This document shows, piece after piece, positions 27,511 through 35,558 of a stretch of 54,327 bases of DNA (positions within the stretch are counted from its first letter, which is position 1; each line of letters starts with the position of its first letter). The DNA lies in assembly GCA_025355965.1 (NCBI GenBank), contig JANXYR010000050.1, forward strand, positions 1 through 54,327, written 5' to 3'. The DNA is from Geobacteraceae bacterium (GTDB lineage Bacteria > Desulfobacterota > Desulfuromonadia > Geobacterales > Pseudopelobacteraceae). The notes beneath the pieces were generated by a model. It saw only the letters and a list, made by a program, of their open reading frames with translations. It ran no database searches and was not told where the DNA came from. The position numbers and the translations under genes are program-made.

Positions 27511-28677
27511 ATGGCAGAAAAAATCATTTTTACCTCCGAATCCGTATCAGAAGGGCATCCAGATAAGGTCGCAGACCAGATTTCAGATGCTATTCTCGAC
27601 GCAATACTGGCCCAGGATCCTAAAGCACGTGTAGCGTGCGAAACTCTTGTTACCACCGGTATGGCCGTTATTGCCGGTGAGATCACGACTACCGCATACG
27701 CCGATATGCCTTCAATTGTCCGCGAAACCATTAAGGAAATCGGTTACACCGATTCGGCCATGGGCTTTGATTATGAGACCTGCGCCGTGCTGGTATCCAT
27801 CGACAAACAATCTCCAGACATCTCACAGGGTGTTTCTGAAGGTGAAGGTCTGCACAAAGAACAGGGGGCCGGAGATCAGGGCCTGATGTTCGGTTATGCC
27901 TGTAACGAGACTCCGGAGCTTATGCCGATGCCGATCCAGTTGGCTCATCAACTGGTAGCCAAGCTTGCTGAGGTGCGTAAGTCTGGCAAGCTGGATTTCC
28001 TCCGCCCTGACTCCAAGTCCCAGGTTTCGGTTGAATACGTTGATGGCAAGCCGAGCCGTATCGATACTGTTGTTATCTCTACACAGCATACTCCTGACGT
28101 GACTCACAAGAGAATTGAGGAAGAGGTAATTGCGGAAGTGGTCAAGAAAGTTATTCCGGCTCATCTGCTAGACGCTAATACCCGTTATTTCATCAACCCT
28201 ACCGGCCGTTTTGTAGTTGGCGGGCCAATGGGTGACTGCGGACTTACCGGTCGTAAGATCATCGTTGACACATACGGCGGTATGGGTCGCCATGGCGGAG
28301 GTGCTTTCTCCGGTAAGGATCCTTCCAAGGTTGACCGTTCGGCTGCATACATGGGGCGCTATGTCGCCAAAAATCTGGTTGCCGCTGGTCTTGCCGAGCG
28401 GTGCGAGGTTCAGGTCGCCTACGCTATCGGCGTAGCCCAGCCGGTTTCGATCAACGTCAATACATTCGGTACCGGCAAAGTGAGCGAAGAGCGCATGGCC
28501 GAACTGGTACGAGAAATATTTGATATGCGCCCGGCCGCTATCATTGAGCAGCTTGATCTGCTTCGCCCGATCTATCGCAAAACCGCTGCATATGGTCACT
28601 TCGGTCGTGAATTGCCTGAATTTACCTGGGAGCGGACTGACAAGGCCGCCATTCTAAAGCAAAAAGCGGGCTTATAG
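27511..28677 (+). CDS. metK: S-adenosylmethionine synthetase
   Basis: A 388-residue MetK that makes SAM from methionine and ATP. Conserved blocks are [20 protein letters not shown], the [12 protein letters not shown] motif, the P-loop-like [18 protein letters not shown] and the C-terminal [14 protein letters not shown]. The length is typical. It has its own promoter and terminator and lies 3 kb from ahcY and the ArsR-methyltransferase regulator. The window therefore covers both SAM synthesis and SAH removal. Confidence 0.98.
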   Translation: MAEKIIFTSESVSEGHPDKVADQISDAILDAILAQDPKARVACETLVTTGMAVIAGEITTTAYADMPSIVRETIKEIGYTDSAMGFDYETCAVLVSIDKQSPDISQGVSEGEGLHKEQGAGDQGLMFGYACNETPELMPMPIQLAHQLVAKLAEVRKSGKLDFLRPDSKSQVSVEYVDGKPSRIDTVVISTQHTPDVTHKRIEEEVIAEVVKKVIPAHLLDANTRYFINPTGRFVVGGPMGDCGLTGRKIIVDTYGGMGRHGGGAFSGKDPSKVDRSAAYMGRYVAKNLVAAGLAERCEVQVAYAIGVAQPVSINVNTFGTGKVSEERMAELVREIFDMRPAAIIEQLDLLRPIYRKTAAYGHFGRELPEFTWERTDKAAILKQKAGL

Positions 28678-28693
28678 TTTTCGAGAAATGATG

Positions 28694-28720
28694 GGGCGGC
28701 GCCAACCGCCCTATTTTTTT
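28694..28720 (+). terminator. Rho-independent terminator after metK
   Basis: GGGCGG (28694-28699) pairs with CCGCCC (28706-28711) around a 6-base loop, followed by TA and seven T residues. Confidence 0.9.
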
Positions 28721-28741
28721 ACCTAAGCGCCGGGAAACAGT

Positions 28742-30982
28742 ATGCCAAACAGCACAATCGGACATAACCCGCTGCTTTTTGGGCGTGACGAACGATCCGG
28801 CATCATCGCGGTGGAGTCAGTCGGGCACTTTATCCGGCTCTTTTTCAGAACGGACGGTCGCGTGCATTTTCATGATGAACGGTTTCAACCGTTCATCATG
28901 GTTAATGACCCAGGACTGGTTTCAGGTTGCAGGGTTCCGTGTTCTGTAAGGCAACTGGCCGGTGATGATTTCTTTAGTTGCCAGCTGCTGTTTGATTCCT
29001 GGAGCGACTGCCTGGCCGCCCGCGATTTTCTGGCAACAAAAACCGGCAAAGGCTATTCCTCTCACGATGCCCCCTACCTGTTCCTGCCTGATCTTTCTCA
29101 CCAATATATGCTGGCCAGCGGTACGACACTCTTTAAAGGTATGGAATTTTCCGAACTCCGTTGCCTGGCACTTGATATCGAAACGGACTGTGCCGAGGGT
29201 TATGACTTTTCGAATCCGGAACGACCGGAAGACCGAATTATCTCGATTGCGCTTAAATATTCTCACGGTGAGGAAACCGTGCTGAGGGGAGATTCACTGA
29301 CTGAACCGGAAATGCTGCTGGCACTGAACGATGCGATTCATCGTTGCGACCCGGACGTTATCACTGGGCACAACATTTTCCGGTTTGACCTGGACTACAT
29401 CGGCCGCCGTGCGCAGATGCACGGCATCTGCCTGAGTTGGGGTCGCAACGGATCTCCGCCTCATATTACAGCGCATGCCCGTTGGAGTCTGGCTGAAAAA
29501 ACTCTAGAATACCCGCGTTGGGATGTATATGGCCGGCACATTATCGATACATATTTTTTGGTACAGCTGTATGATATTTCCGGCCGCAACCTCGAAAGTC
29601 ATGGACTTAAGTCGGTTGCGCGGCATTTTGGCGTCGCTGCCGAAGATCGTACATATCTGGATGGGGCTGATATTTCAGTTGCATTCAAGAAGAACCCGGA
29701 ACAGTTGTATCGATACAACCTTGACGATACCCGTGAGACACTCTCCCTGTTTCGTTTGCTCGGCTATCCCTGGTTCCTGCAGAGCCGCATTTTCCCGTAC
29801 TCTTTCCAAAGCTGTGTCATTCGCGGCAACGCCACCCGCATCAATTCTCTTTTTCTGCGTGAATACCTGTATCGTGGGCACGCCATTCCCGCTCGTACTT
29901 CCTCTGCCACTCCTTTCGAGGGTGGCTATACGGAATCGTCGTTTTCAGGGATTGTCGGCCCGATTGTCCATTGTGACGTGGCATCGCTCTATCCGTCCTT
30001 AATGCTGGCATACCGTCTTGCTCCGGCCAAGGACACTCTGGGTCTGTTTCTTCCGATGTTGGCAGAACTGCGCCGTTTTAGGCTGAACGCCAAGCAATTG
30101 GCACGGGATGCGGTCGAGGATACGGAACGGCGTTATTTTGATGCGCTTCAGCAGGTATTCAAGGTGCTGATCAATTCGTTCTATGGTTATCTGGGAGCGG
30201 CACTGCACAATTTTTCCGACCCGGCCGTTGCTGCCGAAGTGACTCGTCTTGGTCGGGTCACGATAAGGAACATGATCGACCTGCTTGTCGCCGAAGGCGC
30301 CAGGCCGGTGGAGGTCGATACGGATGGCATCTATTTCAAACCGCCTGATGGATGTCCGACCGAGGAAGCGGAACAGGAAATAGTTGGGCGTATTTCTCAG
30401 AAGCTGCCGGAAGGGATTGAAGTTGAACTGGATGGCCGCTATCGATCAATGTTTGCCTATAAAACCAAAAACTATGCCCTGCAGGAGTATGGCGGCAGGA
30501 TCATTATCAGGGGGAGCGGACTTCGTTCAAGGCGAGTGGAGCCATATCTGCGTGAATTTATGCGGGATGTCATTGAACGTCTACTGACAGGTAAAGGGGA
30601 TACGGTTCGGCGTTTGTATGAGGAATATTGTGCCCGTTTGCGCTCAAAGAGCATGGATGTTGCCTGGGTGGCCCGCAGCGAGACACTTAATGATTCACCG
30701 GACAGTTACCTTGAAAAGCTCCGCCTGGGTAAACGTAATCATTCGGCGGCTTTCGAAATTGCCCTTGCATCGGGAAAACATTACCGTGCGGGTGACCATG
30801 TAAATTACTATGTCAGCGGTTCCGGCAGGGATGCCACAGCGTATGAACAGTGCCGTCCTGTGGCGGCTTTTAATCCGGCACATCCGGATATCAATGTGCT
30901 TTATTACATCGAAAAGTTACGTCACGTGCAAAAGCGATTTGAACAATATCTGCCACAAGAGCCGACTCTTTTTGACCTGTGA
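28742..30982 (+). CDS. DNA polymerase B family (DNA polymerase II-like)
   Basis: A 746-residue replicative or repair polymerase of family B with 3'-5' exonuclease. Exo I is ALDIETDC (Asp145, Glu147), Exo II is NIFRFDLDYIG and Exo III is YNLDDTRETL. The polymerase motifs are DVASLYPSLM (motif A), KVLINSFYGYLG (motif B) and VEVDTDGIYF (motif C, with DTDG instead of the usual DTDS). All catalytic carboxylates are present, so the enzyme should be active. It resembles the bacterial PolB found in Geobacter and is shorter than E. coli PolB. It sits alone between two terminators, with weak Shine-Dalgarno GGGAAA. Confidence 0.9.
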   Translation: MPNSTIGHNPLLFGRDERSGIIAVESVGHFIRLFFRTDGRVHFHDERFQPFIMVNDPGLVSGCRVPCSVRQLAGDDFFSCQLLFDSWSDCLAARDFLATKTGKGYSSHDAPYLFLPDLSHQYMLASGTTLFKGMEFSELRCLALDIETDCAEGYDFSNPERPEDRIISIALKYSHGEETVLRGDSLTEPEMLLALNDAIHRCDPDVITGHNIFRFDLDYIGRRAQMHGICLSWGRNGSPPHITAHARWSLAEKTLEYPRWDVYGRHIIDTYFLVQLYDISGRNLESHGLKSVARHFGVAAEDRTYLDGADISVAFKKNPEQLYRYNLDDTRETLSLFRLLGYPWFLQSRIFPYSFQSCVIRGNATRINSLFLREYLYRGHAIPARTSSATPFEGGYTESSFSGIVGPIVHCDVASLYPSLMLAYRLAPAKDTLGLFLPMLAELRRFRLNAKQLARDAVEDTERRYFDALQQVFKVLINSFYGYLGAALHNFSDPAVAAEVTRLGRVTIRNMIDLLVAEGARPVEVDTDGIYFKPPDGCPTEEAEQEIVGRISQKLPEGIEVELDGRYRSMFAYKTKNYALQEYGGRIIIRGSGLRSRRVEPYLREFMRDVIERLLTGKGDTVRRLYEEYCARLRSKSMDVAWVARSETLNDSPDSYLEKLRLGKRNHSAAFEIALASGKHYRAGDHVNYYVSGSGRDATAYEQCRPVAAFNPAHPDINVLYYIEKLRHVQKRFEQYLPQEPTLFDL

Positions 30983-31062
30983 TGTTGCAAGCGCTGTTTC
31001 TTTGTGGTAAGAGTTTGAAAAGGTCGCTAATCAGGGCAAGAAACATTAGAAAAGGAGACCGT

Positions 31063-31452
31063 ATGAAAAAAGTTATGTTGCTGTCAGCGTTTTTGTTTGC
31101 TTTTGTTGTCTTGGGTCCTGGTCTGGCGACCGCCGATCAGCAGCCGGAAATGATTGCGGAGAAGATGGCCATCAAGTTTACGAGAGGGATAACCAATACC
31201 TTTACCAGCATTGTTGAGCTCCCTAAACAGACGATTCTGACCGGGCGGGAGATGGGCACGGTTGGCTATGTCATTGGTCCGATCAAGGGGGTCGGGATGA
31301 CTTTTTATCGCGGCGTAATCGGGATTGCGGAAACGCTTTTCTGCATGGTTCCGCAGCCAGGTTATTACGATCCGATGATGGATCCCGAGTTTGTCTGGCA
31401 GGGATGGGCGCCGAAAAGAGATACGTCGAAGGCTATTGCTGAGCAAAAGTAA
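31063..31452 (+). CDS. Exosortase-system-associated protein, TIGR04073-like
   Basis: A 129-residue exported protein with a signal peptide (ending GLATADQ). The body IKFTRGITNTFTSIVELPKQ, followed by GPIKGVGMTFYRGVIGIAETL and the aromatic WQGW near the end, resembles the short TIGR04073 proteins found with exosortase systems and outside them. Function unknown. AAGGAG precedes the ATG at 31063. The upstream in-frame extension overlaps the polymerase gene and looks untranslated. Confidence 0.75.
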   Translation: MKKVMLLSAFLFAFVVLGPGLATADQQPEMIAEKMAIKFTRGITNTFTSIVELPKQTILTGREMGTVGYVIGPIKGVGMTFYRGVIGIAETLFCMVPQPGYYDPMMDPEFVWQGWAPKRDTSKAIAEQK

Positions 31453-31480
31453 CGACCGGGAAGATATCGGACAATAATTA

Positions 31481-31514
31481 ATAAAGGCGAGCCAAATTAT
31501 CGGCTCGCCTTTAT
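31481..31514. terminator. Bidirectional terminator between TIGR04073-like gene and galU
   Basis: A perfect 13-bp stem, 31481-31493 with 31502-31514, has A-rich and T-rich flanks on the two sides. It serves the convergent genes on both strands. Confidence 0.9.
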
Positions 31515-31538
31515 TCGTCTAACCTGCGGAGGTATACC

Positions 31539-32402
31539 TCAGGCCAATCGTTGACGCAAATAGGCCTCGAATTCTGCGCTAAATTCCTTCCGTTTCAGCG
31601 CCATGTCAACAGTCGCTTTCAGAAAACCGAGCTTATCACCGCAATCGTGGCGCATTCCCTCAAACAGACAGCCGTACACTCTTTCCTCTTTTGATAGTGT
31701 CAGGATGGCATCAGTTAACTGGATCTCCCCCCCTTTTCCCGGTTCCTGATCCTGGAGGATTTCAAAAATGCGGGGGGTCAGTACGTAACGACCGATGATC
31801 GCCATATCGGAGGGCGCTTCATCGCGGGACGGCTTCTCGATCATGTCTGTTACATGGAAGGTGTGGTGGTTTATCTGCTCCGCTGCTACACAGCCGTACG
31901 AAGAGATATTCTCCATCGGTACTTTTTCCAGCGCTAGTACCGATCCTCCTTGTTGATCAAAAACATCCAGTAACTGCCCAAGGCATGGACGTTCACTGTC
32001 AATAATGTCATCTCCCAGCAGAACGGCAAAAGGTTCGTTGCCTACAAAATCCCTGGAGCAAAGGATGGCGTGCCCGAGCCCCATAGCCTGCCGTTGCCGT
32101 ACGTAGAAAATGTTAACCATCTCGGCTATCTCACGCACACGTGATAGTTCCCGATCTTTCCCTTTGTCGTAGAGATGTGCTTCAAGTTCTACGGATATAT
32201 CAAAGTGATCCTCAATATTATGTTTGCCGCGACCGGTAATAAAAAGAATCTGCTCAATACCTGAAGCCACCGCTTCCTCAACAACATACTGGACGAGCGG
32301 CTTGTCAATCAGCGGCAGCATCTCTTTGGGGGATGATTTTGTTGCCGGAAGAAAACGCGTGCCGAGGCCGGCAACCGGGAAAACGGCTTTTTTGACCTTC
32401 AT
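31539..32402 (-). CDS. galU: UTP-glucose-1-phosphate uridylyltransferase
   Basis: A 287-residue GalU that makes UDP-glucose for envelope glycans. It has the nucleotidyltransferase signature FPVAGLGTRFLPATKSSPKEMLP at the N-terminus, then KPLVQYVVEEA, FAVLLGDDI and DMIEKPS. The length is typical of bacterial GalU. It follows the FmdB gene on the same strand with a 38-bp gap. UDP-glucose is a plausible donor for the glycosyltransferases at the start of the window. Confidence 0.96.
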   Translation of the reverse strand: MKVKKAVFPVAGLGTRFLPATKSSPKEMLPLIDKPLVQYVVEEAVASGIEQILFITGRGKHNIEDHFDISVELEAHLYDKGKDRELSRVREIAEMVNIFYVRQRQAMGLGHAILCSRDFVGNEPFAVLLGDDIIDSERPCLGQLLDVFDQQGGSVLALEKVPMENISSYGCVAAEQINHHTFHVTDMIEKPSRDEAPSDMAIIGRYVLTPRIFEILQDQEPGKGGEIQLTDAILTLSKEERVYGCLFEGMRHDCGDKLGFLKATVDMALKRKEFSAEFEAYLRQRLA

Positions 32403-32440
32403 AAATTATCCCTTCACAACATGATTTTGTAACGTTATGT

Positions 32441-32674
32441 TTACTCCCCTGAACAGGCGCAGCCGCTGCATGCGGCCGGTTTGGGAGCTTCAGTTTTTGG
32501 GCAGTACCCGGTATTAAACCAGCCATCACCTTTAAGGCTGAAAGCGGTGGATGAGATCATCTTCTCTACTGCGGCGCCGCATTGTGGACATTGGCTGGCT
32601 GGTGGATCTGAAAACTTCTGGCGCAGCTCAAATTGGTGATTGCATGTTGTACAGCGGTATTCGTACATCGGCAT
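32441..32674 (-). CDS. FmdB-family zinc-ribbon protein
   Basis: A 77-residue protein with the FmdB pattern MPMYEYRCTTCNHQFEL and CPQCGAAVEKMIS, whose two CxxC pairs bind zinc. A short Ala/Pro/Cys-rich tail follows (CSGCACSGE). Family members are presumed regulators or scaffolds, with no established biochemical role. It lies upstream of galU, probably on one transcript. Confidence 0.88.
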   Translation of the reverse strand: MPMYEYRCTTCNHQFELRQKFSDPPASQCPQCGAAVEKMISSTAFSLKGDGWFNTGYCPKTEAPKPAACSGCACSGE

Positions 32675-32703
32675 GACGTGTAAACTCCTCTGGTTTGTGT
32701 TAA

Positions 32704-32745
32704 TAGTGTGGCTACACTATAATAACGCAGAGGCTTGTTTGTCAA
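32704..32745 (-). promoter_or_regulatory. Sigma-70 promoter of fmdB-galU with overlapping inverted repeat
   Basis: On the minus strand TTGACA (complement of 32740-32745) and TATAGT (complement of 32716-32721) are 18 bp apart. TAGTGT and ACACTA arms at 32704-32709 and 32714-32719 form an inverted repeat over the -10 and start region, suggesting repressor binding. Confidence 0.6.
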
Positions 32746-32905
32746 TGTTGTGACAGGTTCTTTACTTTTTTTCTTGATATAGTGTATTTAACTTACGGAG
32801 AGGTTAATGCAATAAAACCGATCAAATCAGAGGCATCCACATCCGTGGTTTCTCTCTGTCTTACGCGGTTGAAATACCCCGCGCTAAATATCCTACCTTA
32901 CGAAA

Positions 32906-32934
32906 CTGTAATGTTGCTGTAATGCTACTGTAAG
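32906..32934 (+). promoter_or_regulatory. Pho-box-like triple direct repeat
   Basis: CTGTAAT at 32906-32912, CTGTAAT at 32917-32923 and CTGTAAG at 32928-32934 are spaced exactly 11 bp apart. This is the geometry of PhoB half-sites (consensus CTGTCAT with 4-bp AT-rich spacers). It would place the downstream small gene, or the ombB-omaB-omcB operon, under phosphate control. Confidence 0.55.
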
Positions 32935-33093
32935 AATCAATGGCGCAACGTACCTTAACCACCTCTATGACGAGAGTATAAATTAATGATATCTTATAAT
33001 GCAACTTGGAATTAAGTCAGCCTAATATCCAGCCAATACGACTATTTTAACTATGGCACTATCTGGGCTAATCAAATTGAATCAAATCGAATC

Positions 33094-33285
33094 ATGACCG
33101 ACCCAACTGCAATCCAAAACCAGACAACTAAACCATGCTTGTGTGAATTTTCAAGCCAACCTTTTGATGACTGTTACTGCAGCCATATCACCGGTAGGAC
33201 TACGCTCATGATTGCAACTTACTGCATGGATCGCTATCAGGACTGTCCAATTTATCAGAAGAGGGTAGCGGACAACAAAACGTAA
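33094..33285 (+). CDS. Small cysteine-rich protein of unknown function
   Basis: 63 residues with six cysteines in the block CLCEF, PFDDCYC, YCMDRYQDCPIYQKR. The spacing suggests a metal site or disulfides. There is no signal peptide and no strong ribosome site before the ATG. I recall similar small Geobacter proteins with a PFDDCYC core, but cannot confirm a family. It lies 160 bp downstream of the Pho-box-like repeats and may be their target. Confidence 0.55.
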   Translation: MTDPTAIQNQTTKPCLCEFSSQPFDDCYCSHITGRTTLMIATYCMDRYQDCPIYQKRVADNKT

Positions 33286-33565
33286 TTCTTTCTTAGTACT
33301 CTTGACAGTTGCATTTAAGAAGATAATCTATACAGAAGTGAAGCGGTCACCCGCGTAACGGAAATAAAATTGTGCAAGAGCTTTTAGTTTTAAAATTGGT
33401 AAAGGTGTTGTACTTAGAATGTGTAGTAGAACAAATCTTTTGAAAAGAGGGGTACGTTAAAGAAGCTTGTTATCCAACACGATCAGAAACAAATCTTATG
33501 AAAGGAGGACGGCAGCTTCCGGAGCATTGTGTTCTGTTTTAAATTTACGAAAGGAGGTCCGTTGA
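33286..33565 (+). promoter_or_regulatory. Leader and probable promoter of ombB-omaB-omcB
   Basis: TTGACA at 33302-33307 with AATCTA/ATCTAT about 17-18 bp downstream is a plausible promoter, giving a 5' leader of about 230 bases. The leader holds three similar A-rich ribosome-site-like blocks, each ending in GAAAAGAGG or GAAAGGAGG (about 33437-33446, 33497-33506, 33549-33557). Only the last precedes a start codon. No GEMM, SAM or cobalamin riboswitch was recognised. Confidence 0.4.
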
Positions 33566-34783
33566 ATGCGTATGAAACATATTTTCAGGACAATCATATG
33601 CGGCTCAGTTCTATTTTCTGCCGTATCTGCATGGTCTGCCGAATTTCATGGCCGGTCATCCACACAGTTTCTTTGGTTTAACAGCATATTCAATGACCAA
33701 AAACAGGCAGAATTAGCACAATTATTGAGATTTTCAGTAACCAAAATTGATGCAGAAAACAAGTTAACACTTAATGGTTATGGTCGCATCAGCCAGGATG
33801 TAAGAAACGGCGATGGTTTTGAAAACCGCCTTTTCTACTTGTATGCAGATTATGTCAATCTGTTTGAAAAGTTGGATATCCGTGCCGGACGACAATTTGT
33901 AAACAGCTCTGCCGGAAGCGCACTGATTGATGGCGGTATGGTAAACCTGAAAAACGTCGGTCCAGTGGCATTTACCCTGTTGGGTGGTCGTAACGTAGTT
34001 TACGGCATTGACCGGGAGTTGACACATGCGGGTGACACGGTTTTTGGTGCAGCAGCAACCCTGACAGGCTACCCTGCAACAGATGCCGAAATCAGTTATT
34101 TGTTAAAACATGATAAGGATGGGGTTGCCCGCGAAACGATCGGCGCCATGTTTAAACAGTATATGTTCAAAGGCCTGAAGTTTTACGGCAACACCAGGTT
34201 TGACACGGCCAGCGAAACCTTTGAAGAGGTACTGGCAGGGGTCAAGTACTTCGCCTCTGTCGATCTGGTAATTTCTGCGGAGTGGTTTCAAAGCTATCCA
34301 ACCTTTGATTACACCTCTATCTACTCTGTCTTTGCAGTAGACCGTTATCAGGAAGGTTCTGTTCGTGCCGATTATACTATCAACGACAAGTTTGCTGTTC
34401 GTGCTGCATACAAGCGGCAGGATTTCGGTGAGGAGACGGCCGGAAATGTATATGAAGTTGGCCTAAAGATCCGTCCGATCACAAACCTGATGGTTGATGT
34501 TGCCTATGATCGTCGTCAAGGTTATGCCGGGGATCTCGACGGTGCAACCCTTGATGTACAGTACGACTATACTCCCAAGCTGCAATTAGCAGGTGGTCTA
34601 GCCTATGATGTTTACCAAAAAGACAGCATGACCGGCGATACAACCGCCCAGACATACTGGCTTGGAACGCGCTACAAGCTTGATAAAGCCATGTCATTTG
34701 ATCTGCGGGTCCAGGACAATGTTGATGTCGGCCATTTCAAGCACGACTGGTCCGGTCGGACCGCCTTCAACTATGACTTCTAG
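33566..34783 (+). CDS. ombB: Outer-membrane porin of a porin-cytochrome conduit, OmbB-like
   Basis: A 405-residue protein with a signal peptide (ending AVSAWSAEF) and many alternating amphipathic strands ending in the aromatic FNYDF. This marks an outer-membrane beta-barrel. It is immediately followed by an octahaem and a dodecahaem c-type cytochrome gene. That order and those haem counts are the Geobacter ombB-omaB-omcB trans-outer-membrane electron conduit. The barrel would insulate the cytochromes as they pass electrons to extracellular acceptors. GAAAGGAGG lies upstream of the ATG at 33566. The call rests largely on operon architecture, since barrel sequences diverge. Confidence 0.8.
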   Translation: MRMKHIFRTIICGSVLFSAVSAWSAEFHGRSSTQFLWFNSIFNDQKQAELAQLLRFSVTKIDAENKLTLNGYGRISQDVRNGDGFENRLFYLYADYVNLFEKLDIRAGRQFVNSSAGSALIDGGMVNLKNVGPVAFTLLGGRNVVYGIDRELTHAGDTVFGAAATLTGYPATDAEISYLLKHDKDGVARETIGAMFKQYMFKGLKFYGNTRFDTASETFEEVLAGVKYFASVDLVISAEWFQSYPTFDYTSIYSVFAVDRYQEGSVRADYTINDKFAVRAAYKRQDFGEETAGNVYEVGLKIRPITNLMVDVAYDRRQGYAGDLDGATLDVQYDYTPKLQLAGGLAYDVYQKDSMTGDTTAQTYWLGTRYKLDKAMSFDLRVQDNVDVGHFKHDWSGRTAFNYDF

Positions 34784-34798
34784 AAAGGGGGGATTATT

Positions 34799-35527
34799 GT
34801 GAAAAAAGCTTTTTTCATCTGCGCACTGCTTATTTACGGCCTACTGGCATTCCAGCAGTCGTCCAGTGCGGAAAAGATGTCGCACAAAGAGTACGCCAAG
34901 ATGCCACTGAAAGTTTGTAACGAATGCCACAAGGATCAAGGTATCCCCCTGACCCACGATAACGACTGGGCCGGAAAGCACCACCAGAATACCGACTGGA
35001 TGGGTGAGCACCGGGCGTTAGCAGGGAAAGCCGGGACAAACTGCGTCGACTGTCATACGCAATCTTACTGTAATGACTGCCACATCGGCGGCGGTGTTGA
35101 TGCTGAACTTAACAGAATTACTTTCAAACAAAACTATTTACCGAAGAATCATCGTAGTGACTTTATCAGTATCCATCCGCTTAAAGCAAAGGACAACCCG
35201 CAAACCTGCTTACGTTGTCACAACCAGAAGTACTGTACTGATTGTCACAGCCGTTTCCCCACGGGATCGTTGCGAATTAAATCGCACAATCCGCTGGGAA
35301 GTGGAGCGCAGCAGTACGTAGCCAGCAACTGGAGATCAGATCATACGGAAGAGGTGCGGAGCAACCTGCAGTCGTGCCAGGTATGTCATCCCGAAGGGGA
35401 TGTCTGCATCAAGTGCCACAGCAGCGGCAAGGTACGTCCTCATCCGAGAAACTGGAAATCCGGCAATTTTAAAGACAAGTCCGGCGGCAAGGTTTGCCTG
35501 AAGTGCCATATGCCGGGAACTTATTAA
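34799..35527 (+). CDS. omaB: Periplasmic octahaem c-type cytochrome, OmaB-like
   Basis: A 242-residue protein with a signal peptide (ending QQSSSAEK) and eight CXXCH haem sites: CNECH, CVDCH, CNDCH, CLRCH, CTDCH, CQVCH, CIKCH and CLKCH. Size and haem number match OmaB/OmaC, the periplasmic side of the porin-cytochrome complex. The GTG start at 34799 follows AAAGGGGGG and lies 15 bp after the barrel gene. It would accept electrons from periplasmic cytochromes and hand them to the partner encoded next. Confidence 0.88.
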   Translation: MKKAFFICALLIYGLLAFQQSSSAEKMSHKEYAKMPLKVCNECHKDQGIPLTHDNDWAGKHHQNTDWMGEHRALAGKAGTNCVDCHTQSYCNDCHIGGGVDAELNRITFKQNYLPKNHRSDFISIHPLKAKDNPQTCLRCHNQKYCTDCHSRFPTGSLRIKSHNPLGSGAQQYVASNWRSDHTEEVRSNLQSCQVCHPEGDVCIKCHSSGKVRPHPRNWKSGNFKDKSGGKVCLKCHMPGTY

Positions 35528-35558
35528 TTTTTAAACTATAACCAAGGAGGAAAAGAGT

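Larger units (their letters stand above)
32675..33093. other. Long AT-rich intergenic region upstream of the cytochrome conduit
   Basis: Apart from the fmdB promoter (32704-32745), the Pho-box-like repeats (32906-32934) and a TATAAT at 32995-33000, I see no gene here. The region is AT-rich with short repeats, including AATCAAA-type tandems just before 33094. Confidence 0.5.

Noticed and set aside
33300..33565. GEMM (cyclic dinucleotide) riboswitch before the cytochrome operon
   Set aside because: Geobacter cytochrome genes often have one, but the conserved GGGACGCAAAGCC core is absent from this leader.
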